This document shows, piece by piece, positions 49,856-59,443 of a stretch of DNA of 64,000 nucleotides (position 1 is the stretch's first letter; the number at the start of each line of letters is the position of its first letter). The notes beneath the pieces were generated by a model. The model was not told the DNA's origin. It made no database searches and worked only from the letters and a program-made list of their open reading frames with translations. The position numbers and the translations under genes are program-made. The stretch spans positions 1 through 64,000 of the forward strand of contig CAYQDF010000003.1 in assembly GCA_964416175.1 (NCBI GenBank), read 5' to 3'. This DNA is from CAYQDF01 sp964416175. GTDB lineage: Bacteria > Chloroflexota > Anaerolineae > Anaerolineales > UBA4823.

Positions 49856-51619
49856 TCAGCCTCCCAGAGTCCACAGCCATTTCTTGTAGAGTTCCCTCCG
49901 CCGGACCAGGTCCACTGGGAGGTGCAGGGGGCGGCCGCGCGCATCGATGACCACGCCCAGGGCTCCGCCAACCACGCGCACGCTTCCGCCGCGCCCCGGT
50001 CCGCCCATGCCTATGTCAGCCCGGTGTAGAGGCTGCAGCCGCAGCCGGGCGGACTGCCCCTGGGGAAGCGGCAGGGCTTCCAGCGCCCCCTGCTTTACGT
50101 CGAAGTGGATCTCTTCTCCCGATTCGTAGGTGACCCGGATGTGGAGGATCGGAGTGCCAGGGCGCGCCTGCGCTACCGGGGAGACCACAGTCGCCAGGCT
50201 CAGGAAGGCGGGCGATTCCAGGATCTGGACTGCCAGGATGGGGTTGACAGAGGAAGCAGCACCGAGAGCCGGGGCCAGGCTGTTCTGGTCCAGGACCAGA
50301 GTGGTGATGCCAGCGGGCTGGATGGCGTCCAGCAGGATTAATAGGCTATGCGCAATGGATGGCGCCCGCGTCAACACGCTCCCCGACGCCAGGATCGGCT
50401 CGAACCAGGGCAGTACGCTCACCCCGGCGCGGCCAGCTTGCCGGGGAAATCCAGCCTCGGCCTGGACCAGCGCAGCGCGGATCGCCTGGCGCGCCACGGC
50501 GTGCTCGATGGCGAGGTCCTCCGGCGTGGCAGGCAGACTCGCCGGATAAACCGCCTTGTTGTACAGATAGTCGCGCACGTAGTCCTGGCTCACCTCAATC
50601 GCCAGCCAGCGGGTCACTGCCTCGATCGGAAATCCCTCGAGGATCCCAGTCACCCCGCTTCCCAGTCCAAACTGTGGGTAGACTCCCAGGTGCAGGTCCC
50701 CCCCAAAAGCTGCCGCAATCGTGGTCGCCGATGCTCCCACATCCACTCCCAGGACGCCCTTTGCAGGGCCATACACCTTGCTAAGAAAACGGACCACGCG
50801 TCCAAACGCGGAAGCTGTCGGCAGCAGGCGCTTCCCCGACCAATCGACCAGGTCAGAGACGCCGGGCAGCTGGCGTGAACGAATTGACCGGAAGACCTCC
50901 ACCAGTTTTGCCCGGGCTGGAGCGAGCTGTTCCACTTCGATCGCTGGCCGGACGTTCGGCGCCTGGTAAAACCGGCCTGCCTGGCCGATCCGGTTCCGCA
51001 CGTGTTCGGCCAGGGCCTGGTTGCCGGCAAAGAACACTTCCGGCCTTGATTCCATAGGCATGAGAGAGCAGGCCAGCCTGACCGATTCAACCAGCCGCAG
51101 CAACGAGCTGGCAGCTCCCCTCTCGATCCCACCCGCGATGACGATCAGGTCAGGCTGGGTGTGAAGGATCGCATCCAGGCGTTCTTCCGGTTTTCTATGG
51201 TCGTTTAAACTGACGGACCCGACCACCTGCCCGTATGTGGAACTCACGAGGCGGCCGGCGCTCCGCAGGGAGATATCTTCCAGCAGCCCAATGGTGAAGA
51301 CCTGCAATGGCGGGCCGGCAGAAAGCGTTGCAAGGAATACGTCTACCCCGGCCGCGTCGTTCCGTTCCGGCACGATCAGGCGGTTGTTCTCGCCGATCAA
51401 CCTCCTCCCGGTGATCTCCTCCAATTCGTCAATCGCCCGCAGCACACCTTCGCCGACGTGGCTGACCGGAGGCCTGGCCGTCGTCGGCGCAATGCCGATC
51501 GCAAGGAACCGGTAGCGTCCTTCGACCACGTCGAACAGAACCGCCCGGGTGTTGATCTCCCCCACATCGACTGCCAGCATAGAAGCTCCCTCACGAATCG
51601 GGCCAGCCATCGCAATCAT
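49856..51619 (-). CDS. GlmL/MutL-like ASKHA ATPase, no mutase partner present
   Basis: Family members related to MutL/GlmL assist adenosylcobalamin-dependent glutamate mutase. The 587-residue protein has two actin-like ATP sites: MLAVDVGEINTRAVLFDVV and KGVLGVDVGASATTIAAAFGG. VIAGGIERGAASSLLRLVE lies between. It is coupled to the previous gene by ATGA. ATGs at 51619, 51610 and 51580 are all possible starts. No glutamate mutase subunit is nearby, and its neighbours are membrane proteins, so in this operon the ATPase may serve another role such as envelope or filament assembly. Confidence 0.7.
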   Translation of the reverse strand: MIAMAGPIREGASMLAVDVGEINTRAVLFDVVEGRYRFLAIGIAPTTARPPVSHVGEGVLRAIDELEEITGRRLIGENNRLIVPERNDAAGVDVFLATLSAGPPLQVFTIGLLEDISLRSAGRLVSSTYGQVVGSVSLNDHRKPEERLDAILHTQPDLIVIAGGIERGAASSLLRLVESVRLACSLMPMESRPEVFFAGNQALAEHVRNRIGQAGRFYQAPNVRPAIEVEQLAPARAKLVEVFRSIRSRQLPGVSDLVDWSGKRLLPTASAFGRVVRFLSKVYGPAKGVLGVDVGASATTIAAAFGGDLHLGVYPQFGLGSGVTGILEGFPIEAVTRWLAIEVSQDYVRDYLYNKAVYPASLPATPEDLAIEHAVARQAIRAALVQAEAGFPRQAGRAGVSVLPWFEPILASGSVLTRAPSIAHSLLILLDAIQPAGITTLVLDQNSLAPALGAASSVNPILAVQILESPAFLSLATVVSPVAQARPGTPILHIRVTYESGEEIHFDVKQGALEALPLPQGQSARLRLQPLHRADIGMGGPGRGGSVRVVGGALGVVIDARGRPLHLPVDLVRRRELYKKWLWTLGG

Positions 51620-52311
51620 ACTGGAGGGAGCAGGGACCCAAGGACGCCCTTGACCAGGTCGACGAGGGCGAAAATGCGCTCGATCAGGGCGGTGAGAGCT
51701 GCGCTGTAAACACCTGCAAACAGAAAACCGAAAGTGATGGCGATGAACACCTGGCCAGCCTGGGTCAGCCCATCGAGCCAGCCGCGCACCTGCGGTGTTG
51801 CCTGTGAGCGATCCCCAAAGTGGAAATAAGCCAGGGTGGCAGCGGTCCCGAACAGAACGATGGCCCCGTTGACCAGGCGCAGCCCGAGGGTGGCATCTGG
51901 ACCTCCAGCCCCCTGTAGGTCGAGCAGGTTGATCGAGGCGGTCACCTGCGGCAGAATCGTGCCTGTGACTGCCCCACCTACTGCTGCCGCCGCAGCCACC
52001 CCGACCAGCAGAGCCATCGGCAGGCCACCTAGAGGGGCCAGGCGGGACGAGATCTTGGTTAGGAGCAGCAAGCCCAGGACCACGGGCACCAGCGCCAAGA
52101 GGCGTTCTTCTCTGTCTCCGTTGATCAGCGGGAGAACCAGGCGCGGCAGGATCACGGTGTTGATCGCCATGATGGCGGCATAGCCGGCAGCCACTCCGAT
52201 GAAGAGGTGAACAGCCAATCTGTACAGGGGGTTATCGCCGATCAGATAGCTGAACACCATAAGGGTCAGCAGGAATCCGACCAGCGCGCCAGCCGCGTCG
52301 AGCCAGTTCAT
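51616..52311 (-). CDS. Multi-pass membrane protein, function unknown
   Basis: The 231-residue protein is very hydrophobic with about seven helices, starting MNWLDAAGALVGFLLTLMVF. Its Gly-rich helices (VAAAAAVGGAVTGTILPQ) hint at helix packing. Start and stop overlap the neighbours by 4 bp, so it is translationally coupled. I do not recognise a family. Confidence 0.75.
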   Translation of the reverse strand: MNWLDAAGALVGFLLTLMVFSYLIGDNPLYRLAVHLFIGVAAGYAAIMAINTVILPRLVLPLINGDREERLLALVPVVLGLLLLTKISSRLAPLGGLPMALLVGVAAAAAVGGAVTGTILPQVTASINLLDLQGAGGPDATLGLRLVNGAIVLFGTAATLAYFHFGDRSQATPQVRGWLDGLTQAGQVFIAITFGFLFAGVYSAALTALIERIFALVDLVKGVLGSLLPPV

Positions 52312-53942
52312 CGCCCGACCTCCTCCGCCTGAGCAGGACGCCGGACCAGCGGCAGAAGGGTTGAGACCAGACCCCCAACAAGTACCACCAGCGCGCTGAC
52401 GAACAGGCCGGCGCCGTACCCGTCCCAGAACCGGCCCGGCTGACCGGGGCGTCCCGTCAGACGGGCGTACACTGCGCCGCCGCGCAAACCCGCCACCAGG
52501 CCGTGCACCTGACGCGGGCTGGCGAGATAATACGGGAGGATCACTGGCTCGACCTGAGCGCTGGTGACCATCACCAGGCTGGTCAGGGTCTGCAACCCCC
52601 CAAGCCTGACCTCGAGCTGCTCCACCCAGGCGCGGGCGGTATCCGGGTCGTCGGCCAAGACCAGGATCATGGCGAAATCCTCGATGACAGCAACGCCCTG
52701 GAGAGGAGGCAGGCCCTCCTGCCCGGCAGTTTCCCAGGCCGGGACCCCTTCCAGGGTGTAAGGGAGACTGCGCTGCGGACTTTCCACAAAGTTGAGCAGG
52801 CCGACTGGTCCCCCAGGGATATACCCCAGGTTCACATAGTTGACCCCGCTGGCGTAGTCGTGCTCCGCCTGAATGACCTGCATAAACCGTTCAGCCAGGA
52901 GCGGTCCGGTGGGGGAAGTAGAGACCAGGGTCAGGTAAGCGCCGCGGAGCATCAGGTGATCGACCACTGTGGCCGCGGCCGCTTCCACTTCAGCTGATAA
53001 CCCGGGATCATAATCAAACCCGATCAGGACCGGTGCCTTCTCGGGCAGCTGGTTCACCAGACGGTTGAGCTCGGCTGCCTCCTCCTGGTAGATCGGAAAC
53101 GGGGCGCTGCGGACACCAGTGAGCGCCGGCCAGAGCAAGACCAGGAGCAAGACCAGAAAGATTCCCCAGCGCAGGAGATATTCAGACCTGATCGTCTTCC
53201 GCGGAGGCACCGGCTGCGGGGCTCCTTCGGTCTCGAGCAGCGCTTTCAGGAGATCGGCGTGAGCGCGCTGGTTTGCGGTGACCTTCAACTGGTCGGAGAA
53301 GACCACTGGCTTCCGCGATCGGATGGCTTCCGGCCGGGCGGATAGGACTCCCCTCAACCCCGCCAGCGGTCCGGTTGTTTCAGGCCTTTCCGGGCGGGAT
53401 TCTTCTGGCCTGGTCGGCGTCTGGTCGTACGGCGGGCGCATTTCCTCAAGCCAGCTGGCAGTCGCGGCCGGCTCCCGCTTTCCAGGACCTGCCTCGGAGG
53501 CTTCCGAAATCCGGCTCAGCCAATCCGGTAGATCTGCCGACCTGCGCGCTGCTTCATCAGCTTCTTCTTCCGGTAGAACGCTCCCCTCGGCATCAGGAGC
53601 TGGGGGCTCGATCGGTAATACAGGAAATTCTTCAGGTTCTACAGCTGGGAAAAACTCCTCAGCTCCTTTTGTGGCCTCGCCTCCGAAGCCAGTTCCGTCC
53701 ATGGCCTCGTGGTTGGATTCCTCTCGATTGACTGAACGGAGATCCTGTACCCAGTCCTCCGCGCCTTTTTCATCTGGCTGTTCTCCCACCTGGGAAGCTG
53801 GCAGGTGGGTTCCCCCTGAGCCAATCTCCGGTTCTTCCTGGGCAGCGGGAAATAGAGGTTTGAGCCTTGCCTGGCAGTAACCGCACACCTCTGCATCGGG
53901 CGGATTCGGTTTGCCGCACATCGAACAGACCAGGTCGTTCAT
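52308..53942 (-). CDS. Zinc-ribbon membrane protein with large extracytoplasmic domain
   Basis: The 544-residue protein starts with a zinc ribbon (Cys6, Cys9, Cys20 and Cys23; CSMCGKPNPPDAEVCGYC). A long acidic, low-complexity linker (to about residue 240) precedes a membrane helix (about 255-275). An extracytoplasmic domain of about 235 residues follows, with PVLIGFDYDPGLSAEVEAAA and YVNLGYIPGGPVGLLNFVES. A second helix lies near the C-terminus (about 508-533). It is separated by 3 bp from the gene before it and overlaps the one after by 4 bp. Confidence 0.75.
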   Translation of the reverse strand: MNDLVCSMCGKPNPPDAEVCGYCQARLKPLFPAAQEEPEIGSGGTHLPASQVGEQPDEKGAEDWVQDLRSVNREESNHEAMDGTGFGGEATKGAEEFFPAVEPEEFPVLPIEPPAPDAEGSVLPEEEADEAARRSADLPDWLSRISEASEAGPGKREPAATASWLEEMRPPYDQTPTRPEESRPERPETTGPLAGLRGVLSARPEAIRSRKPVVFSDQLKVTANQRAHADLLKALLETEGAPQPVPPRKTIRSEYLLRWGIFLVLLLVLLWPALTGVRSAPFPIYQEEAAELNRLVNQLPEKAPVLIGFDYDPGLSAEVEAAAATVVDHLMLRGAYLTLVSTSPTGPLLAERFMQVIQAEHDYASGVNYVNLGYIPGGPVGLLNFVESPQRSLPYTLEGVPAWETAGQEGLPPLQGVAVIEDFAMILVLADDPDTARAWVEQLEVRLGGLQTLTSLVMVTSAQVEPVILPYYLASPRQVHGLVAGLRGGAVYARLTGRPGQPGRFWDGYGAGLFVSALVVLVGGLVSTLLPLVRRPAQAEEVGR

Positions 53943-53945
53943 CGA

Positions 53946-54578
53946 TCAACTCTCGTAAGGGCGGTCCGCCCCAGTTAGAAGACGCAAGCCGGTGGTGACG
54001 ATGCCCAGGGCAACGCCGAGGATCACCCCCCGCGCGCCGGCGGCGGCGGGCACCCGCCCGATCCAGGCGCGCAGCTCAGCCAAACCGGGCAGATCGTACC
54101 CGAAAAGCGGTCCGCTGACGAGCAGGACGACCACGGCGCTCAGCAGGAAGACGACCGTGAACAGGTTCAATCGGCGCTGGAAGAGCCTCGCTCCCGCGTA
54201 CACCAGCACGACGGCCAGGATAGCCATCAGACTGGTCTCTACCGGTAGTTGGATGTTGTTGAAGATCCACAGGGCGTAAGGATGGGTCGGCCCGAGCCAC
54301 CCGGCCACGATCAAGGTGGCGCTCAGAGCGATCACCAGCACCAGGCTGTAGATTCGGCTCGCTCCACCAGCACCATCAGCCGACCCGCTGGTGACTTTCC
54401 GCCAGTGTACTGCGAACAGGTTGACCACACCGATGATGAGCGCCACGGCGACCAGGATCGTCGCCCACTCGACCAGGATCGAGCGGAGCGCCGAAAGCAT
54501 ATCCACCGTCAGGAAATATCCTGCCAGGACGATGATCCCGACTGCCATCGCGATGGCGGTAAGGAAGGGGTTTTTCAT
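53946..54578 (-). CDS. Six-helix membrane protein, function unknown
   Basis: The 210-residue protein begins MKNPFLTAIAMAVGIIVLAG and contains about six membrane helices, with a short loop LFQRRLNLFTVV between two of them. It overlaps the upstream gene by 4 bp and ends 3 bp before the zinc-ribbon gene. No family is recognised. Confidence 0.75.
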   Translation of the reverse strand: MKNPFLTAIAMAVGIIVLAGYFLTVDMLSALRSILVEWATILVAVALIIGVVNLFAVHWRKVTSGSADGAGGASRIYSLVLVIALSATLIVAGWLGPTHPYALWIFNNIQLPVETSLMAILAVVLVYAGARLFQRRLNLFTVVFLLSAVVVLLVSGPLFGYDLPGLAELRAWIGRVPAAAGARGVILGVALGIVTTGLRLLTGADRPYES

Positions 54579-55318
54579 AACAGGCCTGCAAGCTTCAAGA
54601 TGGCGCCAGCCAGGATGGCGATGATCACTGCCCAGCGGAGCACATCTTGGGCGAAAAGACTTGCATGGTGCAGCCTGCCGGCTCCAAGATAAGCCCCACT
54701 GGCGAAAGTTTCCTCGCCGATCAGGGGTTGGTCCGCCGAGGCGTAGAGCACAGCCTGCCCGGAAAGATTGTCGGTGCCACCCAGAGCGGGACTGCCGGCG
54801 CGTTCGCCAGCTTCGACGATCAGGGCGACCTCGCTTCCCAGACTGCCCACGAGCAGGTTGGCGCCGACTTCGTCTTCATCGAGGAGTGCAGCTGCGCCTA
54901 CGGCATAGGAGAAGGGGGTCACGCCGGTCAGCTGCGCCCGTGCCGGATCGAACTCCCCGCCCAGATCGCGGGCTGCGCTCCGCTGTATGTCCTGGGCAAG
55001 GATCGAAAGGATGGCCTCGCCGGCGCTAGAGACCGGGGGCCTGTCGCTGATCGATGTCGATCGGGCGATCAGGCCCAAAACGCTGAGACCGGCGAAGCCG
55101 ACGCCGGCCTGAGAGCTGAGGAAATTCCCCCTGCCAAGGGAGAGGTGCAGGCGGCTTCCCGCTTCCACGGCTAGCCCGATCGCGCGCTGGAGACGCAGAA
55201 AGGTCTGGATCTGGCGCAGCGGCCGCGGTTCCCGTTTCCTTATGGTTACGGCATATCCCAGCATTAAAACCAGTGCCGCGGCCACGACAGCGAGACCGAG
55301 GAGATTCTCCAGGTTCAA
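54575..55318 (-). CDS. DUF6754-like membrane protein
   Basis: The 247-residue protein has one membrane helix at each end (about residues 5-27 and 225-245). The central, exposed part contains RAIGLAVEAGSRLHLSLGRG, RSAARDLGGEFDPARAQLTG and LLVGSLGSEVALIVEAGERAG. I recall this pattern from uncharacterised DUF6754 proteins of Chloroflexota and Archaea; the match is from memory. Start and stop both overlap neighbours. Confidence 0.65.
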   Translation of the reverse strand: MNLENLLGLAVVAAALVLMLGYAVTIRKREPRPLRQIQTFLRLQRAIGLAVEAGSRLHLSLGRGNFLSSQAGVGFAGLSVLGLIARSTSISDRPPVSSAGEAILSILAQDIQRSAARDLGGEFDPARAQLTGVTPFSYAVGAAALLDEDEVGANLLVGSLGSEVALIVEAGERAGSPALGGTDNLSGQAVLYASADQPLIGEETFASGAYLGAGRLHHASLFAQDVLRWAVIIAILAGAILKLAGLL

Positions 55319-55569
55319 GGCTCGTCCCCTCGCCGAAGTAAGCTGACGAAAGCAGCCTGGTTAACAGGCTCCTCGAGGAGGTCAACCAGCGCCTGGAGCT
55401 TTCCTGCCGACGCTAAACCGGCCAGGAGCGGTTGCCCCAGGTAGACCAGTTGCGCTGCGGGCAGCGCCAGGGGGCCGGCTGCTTCCAGGAGAGCTGCCGT
55501 TGCCTCATGCAACCCCCAGTTGTGGAGACTCTCCGCCCAAACCCGCCAGATGTGGTATTTAGACTCCAT
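55315..55569 (-). CDS. Small helical protein heading the unknown-function operon
   Basis: The 84-residue soluble protein (MESKYHIWRVWAESLHNWGL) is mostly helical and has no recognised motif. It overlaps the next gene by 4 bp, so it is the first cistron. TAAAAT lies 6 nt before its ATG. Confidence 0.7.
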   Translation of the reverse strand: MESKYHIWRVWAESLHNWGLHEATAALLEAAGPLALPAAQLVYLGQPLLAGLASAGKLQALVDLLEEPVNQAAFVSLLRRGDEP

Positions 55570-55575
55570 GTTCTA

Positions 55576-55581
55576 ATTTTA
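55576..55581 (-). promoter_or_regulatory. -10 element placed for a leaderless operon transcript
   Basis: TAAAAT on the minus strand, 6 nt before the ATG at 55569. No ribosome site fits in between. Confidence 0.5.
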
Positions 55582-55699
55582 ACATAGAGTGTCCTCCCTG
55601 GATGATCAGAATGTCAGTTGGGGTCATGGCTGGACAAGCAATATGGAGGCATGGGTTCGAGAGTGCCACGCAGTATCCCCTAAAACAGACATCAAATAT

Positions 55700-55820
55700 C
55701 TGAATATGTGACAGGTCGCGGCGTTTTATATGACCTATATAACTATATATTCCCGGAAAGTAGGACTAAACTAATGCTTTAGAAATCTCCCGGGCCGCTC
55801 ACTCTCATCAGTGAGCCCGG
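55700..55820 (+). promoter_or_regulatory. AT-rich promoter region and leader hairpin of the PFOR gene
   Basis: The stretch has several TATA-like elements (tttatatgacctatataac, 55725-55760) and a weak GTGACA -35 candidate. A hairpin between GCTCAC and GTGAGC (about 55797-55816) sits in the predicted leader. The exact promoter cannot be chosen by eye. Confidence 0.4.
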
Positions 55821-55846
55821 TATCAAACGTTATGGAGATATCGATC

Positions 55847-58800
55847 ATGAAAAGAAAGACCATTACAGTCGATGGCAACGAAGCGGTTGCCATGGTCGCC
55901 CACAAGGTCAACGAAGTCATAGCCATTTATCCAATCACACCCTCTTCGTCCATGGGCGAGTTTGCCGACGCGTGGTCGGCGCAGGGGGAAGTGAACATCT
56001 GGGGCACGGTGCCCCTCGTGGTCGAGATGCAGTCAGAAGGCGGGGCTGCCGGGGCAGTGCACGGCGCGCTCCAGGCTGGCGCCCTGACGACGACCTTTAC
56101 GGCCTCCCAGGGGCTGCTCCTGATGATCCCCAACATGTTCAAGATCGCCGGCGAGCTGACCCCGACTGTGTTCCACGTCTCGGCGCGCACGCTGGCGACG
56201 CATGCTCTCTCTATCTTTGGGGATCATTCGGATGTTATGGCTACCCGCACGACGGGATTCGCTCTGCTGGCATCAGCTTCTGTGCAGGAGGCCCACGACA
56301 CCGCCCTGATCGCCCAGGCCGCCACGCTGGAATCTCGTGTTCCTTTCCTGCACTTTTTCGATGGTTTCCGCACTTCATCCGAAGTGAACAAGATCGAACA
56401 GCTCAGCCTCGACGACCTGCGCGCAATGATCGACGACGACCTGGTCCAGGCGCACCGCGCCCGGGCCCTTTCCCCTGAACATCCTGTCCTGCGCGGGTCC
56501 GCCCAGAACCCGGATGTCTATTTTCAAAGCCGGGAAACCGTCAACCCTTACTACCAGGCCTGCCCGGAGATCGTGCAGCGCACCATGGACAAATTCGCCC
56601 GTCTCACCGGCCGGCAATACCACCTCTTCGACTATTACGGCGCGCCAGATGCCGAGCGGGTGATCGTCCTCATGTGCTCTGGTGCGGAGACTGCATCGGA
56701 GACTGCTGCCTTCCTTGCCAAACGCGGGGAAAAAGTGGGCGTGATCGCCGTGCGACTCTACCGACCTTTTTCGGTGGAAAGTTTCCTCAGGGTCCTTCCG
56801 GCGACTGCCAGGACCATCGCCGTCCTGGACCGGACGAAAGAACCCGGCGCAGCAGGAGAACCCCTGTACATGGATGTCGTCGCTGCACTCCAGGAGGGCG
56901 TTGCCAGAGGGATCGCGCCGTTTGAACATATGCCGCGCGTGATCGGAGGGCGCTATGGACTCTCCTCCAAAGAGTTCACGCCCGCCATGGTCAAAGGGCT
57001 GTACGATGAGATGCTCTCCTCTTCCCCCAAGAATCACTTCACCCTCGGCATTCACGACGACGTGACCCACTCCAGTCTGGAGTACGATCCCACCTTTTCC
57101 ATCGAAGACCCCAAGACGGTGCGCGCCGTGTTTTTCGGCCTAGGCGCAGACGGGACAGTGGGAGCCAACAAGAATTCGATTAAGATCATTGGCGAAGAGA
57201 CAGCCAACTACGCGCAGGGATACTTCGTGTATGACTCGAGGAAGGCCGGATCCATCACCACTTCCCACCTGCGCTTCGGCCCGTTCCCGATCCGTGCTCC
57301 GTACCTCATCGCTTACAACGACGCCAACTTCGTCGGCTGTCACCAGTTCAGCTTCCTGGAACGCTACGATGTCCTCAAGTACGCGGCTCCCGGCGCGGTG
57401 TTCCTGCTGAACAGCATCGCCGGTCCCGATGAAGTTTGGGACATCCTGCCGCGTGAGGTGCAGCAGGCGATCCTCGAGAAGAAGCTGCGGTTCTACGTCA
57501 TCGATGGCTATAAAGTCGCAGAGGAGACCGGCATGGGTCGTCGCATCAACACGATCATGCAGACCTGCTTCTTCGCCATCAGCGGCATCCTGCCGCGCGA
57601 CCAGGCTATAGGCGCGATCAAGGATGCGATCAAGAAGACTTATGGGAAGCGCGGCGAAGCAGTCGTCCGGCGTAACTTCGAGGCCGTCGATAAGACTCTG
57701 GCGAACCTGTTCGAAGTCAAGGTGCCGGAGAAAGTCACCAGCACGATTACCATGCGCCCGCCTGTCCCGCAGGAGGCGCCGCAGTTCGTGCGCGAAGTGC
57801 TCGGTGAGATCATCGCCGGCCGCGGTGACGAACTCCCCGTCAGTGCGTTCCCGGTTGACGGCACCTTTCCGACCGGGACGACCCGCTGGGAGAAGCGCAA
57901 TATTGCTCTCGAGATCCCGGTGTGGGAACCGGATATCTGTATTCAGTGCGGGAAATGCGTTTTCGTCTGCCCGCACGCCGTGATCCGCGAAAAAGTGTAC
58001 GATCCTGCCTGCCTGGAGAAAGCGCCTGCCACCTTCTTGTCTGCTGACGCACGCTGGAAAGAATTCCCTGACATGAAGTACAGCCTGGTGGTCTCCCCCG
58101 AAGACTGCACTGGCTGCGCACTGTGTGTGGAGGCCTGTCCGGCGAAGGACAAGACCCAGGTGGGCCGCAAGGCGATCAATATGACCCCACAACCACCCAT
58201 CCGGGAGCGGGAAAATGCCAACTGGGAATTCTTCCTGACGCTACCGGAGATCGACCGAACCAAAATCAATATCAACTCGGTGAAGAACTCCCAGCTGCTC
58301 CAGCCCCTGTTCGAGTTCTCCGGGGCATGTGCAGGCTGCGGTGAGACACCCTACCTTAAACTATTAACCCAGCTGTTCGGCGACCGGATGGTCGTCGCCA
58401 ACGCGACGGGCTGTTCTTCGATTTACGGGGGCAACCTGCCTACGACCCCGTGGGCGACCAATAAGGATGGGCGCGGTCCAGCATGGTCCAACTCGCTCTT
58501 CGAGGACAACGCCGAGTTTGGACTGGGGATACGCCTCACGATCGATAAGCACAGAGAGCACGCGCGTGAGCTGCTCACACAGCTGACCGGCGAAGTCGGT
58601 GAACAGCTCGTCGACGAACTGCTAAGCGCCGACCAGGGTGATGAGTCCGGCATCAACGCTCAGCGAGAACGTGTCAGGCTGCTCAAAGAACGACTCGCCG
58701 GATCGAAAGACCCACGGGCGCGCACGCTGGCGAGCATCGCGGATAACCTGGTGAAGAAGAGCGTCTGGATCGTTGGCGGCGATGGCTGGGCATACGATAT

Positions 58801-59431
58801 CGGCTACGGCGGACTGGACCACGTGCTTGCCCTGGGGCGCAACGTCAACCTCCTCGTGCTGGACACGGAAGTCTACTCGAACACCGGAGGCCAGGCGTCG
58901 AAAGCCACTCCGCGCGCCGCGGTGGCCAAGTTCGCCGCCCAGGGAAAGGCCTTTCCTAAGAAAGACCTGGGGATGATCGCCATGGCATACGGGTACGTCT
59001 ACGTCGCCCGGGTCGCCATGGGAGCAAGCGATCAGCAGACCCTCCGAGCCTTCCTGGAAGCTGATGCTTATGATGGGCCGTCTCTGATCATTGCCTACAG
59101 CCACTGCATCAACCACGGCTACGACCTGGTCCACGGGCTGGAACAGCAAAAGCTGGCTGTCCAATCCGGCTTTTGGCCGCTTTACCGGTTCAACCCCACC
59201 CTCGCTGCTGAAGGCAAGAACCCCCTGACCATCGACTCCAAGGAGCCGACCATCTCGTTCGCTGATTACGCCTATAACGAGACTCGCTACCGGATGCTTC
59301 TGCAGAGCGACGAGCAGCGCGCCGAAGCCCTGATGCGCCAGGCCGAGCAAGACGTCAAGAGCCGCTGGAAGCTCTACAGCCAGCTGGCAGCGATGCATTA
59401 CGATGGCAACGGTACTGGCAAGACCGAATGA
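55847..59431 (+). CDS. nifJ: Pyruvate:ferredoxin (flavodoxin) oxidoreductase
   Basis: The enzyme oxidises pyruvate to acetyl-CoA and CO2 and reduces ferredoxin; it is oxygen-sensitive and typical of anaerobes. ATG 55847 has ggag 9 nt upstream; ATG 55832 and GTG 55811 are alternatives. The 1194-residue chain contains all usual domains in one polypeptide: the pyruvate/TPP N-terminal part (IYPITPSSSMGEFAD), a transketolase C-like domain, the gamma domain, two ferredoxin clusters (Cys698/701/704/708 and Cys754/757/760/764), and the C-terminal TPP domain (GACAGCGETPYLKLL and NTGGQASKATPRAA). The last cluster-binding cysteines are those in GACAGCGE. The DHOD-like gene follows at 12 bp. Confidence 0.95.
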   Translation: MKRKTITVDGNEAVAMVAHKVNEVIAIYPITPSSSMGEFADAWSAQGEVNIWGTVPLVVEMQSEGGAAGAVHGALQAGALTTTFTASQGLLLMIPNMFKIAGELTPTVFHVSARTLATHALSIFGDHSDVMATRTTGFALLASASVQEAHDTALIAQAATLESRVPFLHFFDGFRTSSEVNKIEQLSLDDLRAMIDDDLVQAHRARALSPEHPVLRGSAQNPDVYFQSRETVNPYYQACPEIVQRTMDKFARLTGRQYHLFDYYGAPDAERVIVLMCSGAETASETAAFLAKRGEKVGVIAVRLYRPFSVESFLRVLPATARTIAVLDRTKEPGAAGEPLYMDVVAALQEGVARGIAPFEHMPRVIGGRYGLSSKEFTPAMVKGLYDEMLSSSPKNHFTLGIHDDVTHSSLEYDPTFSIEDPKTVRAVFFGLGADGTVGANKNSIKIIGEETANYAQGYFVYDSRKAGSITTSHLRFGPFPIRAPYLIAYNDANFVGCHQFSFLERYDVLKYAAPGAVFLLNSIAGPDEVWDILPREVQQAILEKKLRFYVIDGYKVAEETGMGRRINTIMQTCFFAISGILPRDQAIGAIKDAIKKTYGKRGEAVVRRNFEAVDKTLANLFEVKVPEKVTSTITMRPPVPQEAPQFVREVLGEIIAGRGDELPVSAFPVDGTFPTGTTRWEKRNIALEIPVWEPDICIQCGKCVFVCPHAVIREKVYDPACLEKAPATFLSADARWKEFPDMKYSLVVSPEDCTGCALCVEACPAKDKTQVGRKAINMTPQPPIRERENANWEFFLTLPEIDRTKININSVKNSQLLQPLFEFSGACAGCGETPYLKLLTQLFGDRMVVANATGCSSIYGGNLPTTPWATNKDGRGPAWSNSLFEDNAEFGLGIRLTIDKHREHARELLTQLTGEVGEQLVDELLSADQGDESGINAQRERVRLLKERLAGSKDPRARTLASIADNLVKKSVWIVGGDGWAYDIGYGGLDHVLALGRNVNLLVLDTEVYSNTGGQASKATPRAAVAKFAAQGKAFPKKDLGMIAMAYGYVYVARVAMGASDQQTLRAFLEADAYDGPSLIIAYSHCINHGYDLVHGLEQQKLAVQSGFWPLYRFNPTLAAEGKNPLTIDSKEPTISFADYAYNETRYRMLLQSDEQRAEALMRQAEQDVKSRWKLYSQLAAMHYDGNGTGKTE

Positions 59432-59443
59432 TTGGAGAACACC

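Noticed and set aside
49856..51619. Assignment as glutamate mutase chaperone in a B12-dependent pathway
   Set aside because: No mutase subunits are adjacent and the operon neighbours are membrane proteins, so only family similarity is claimed.
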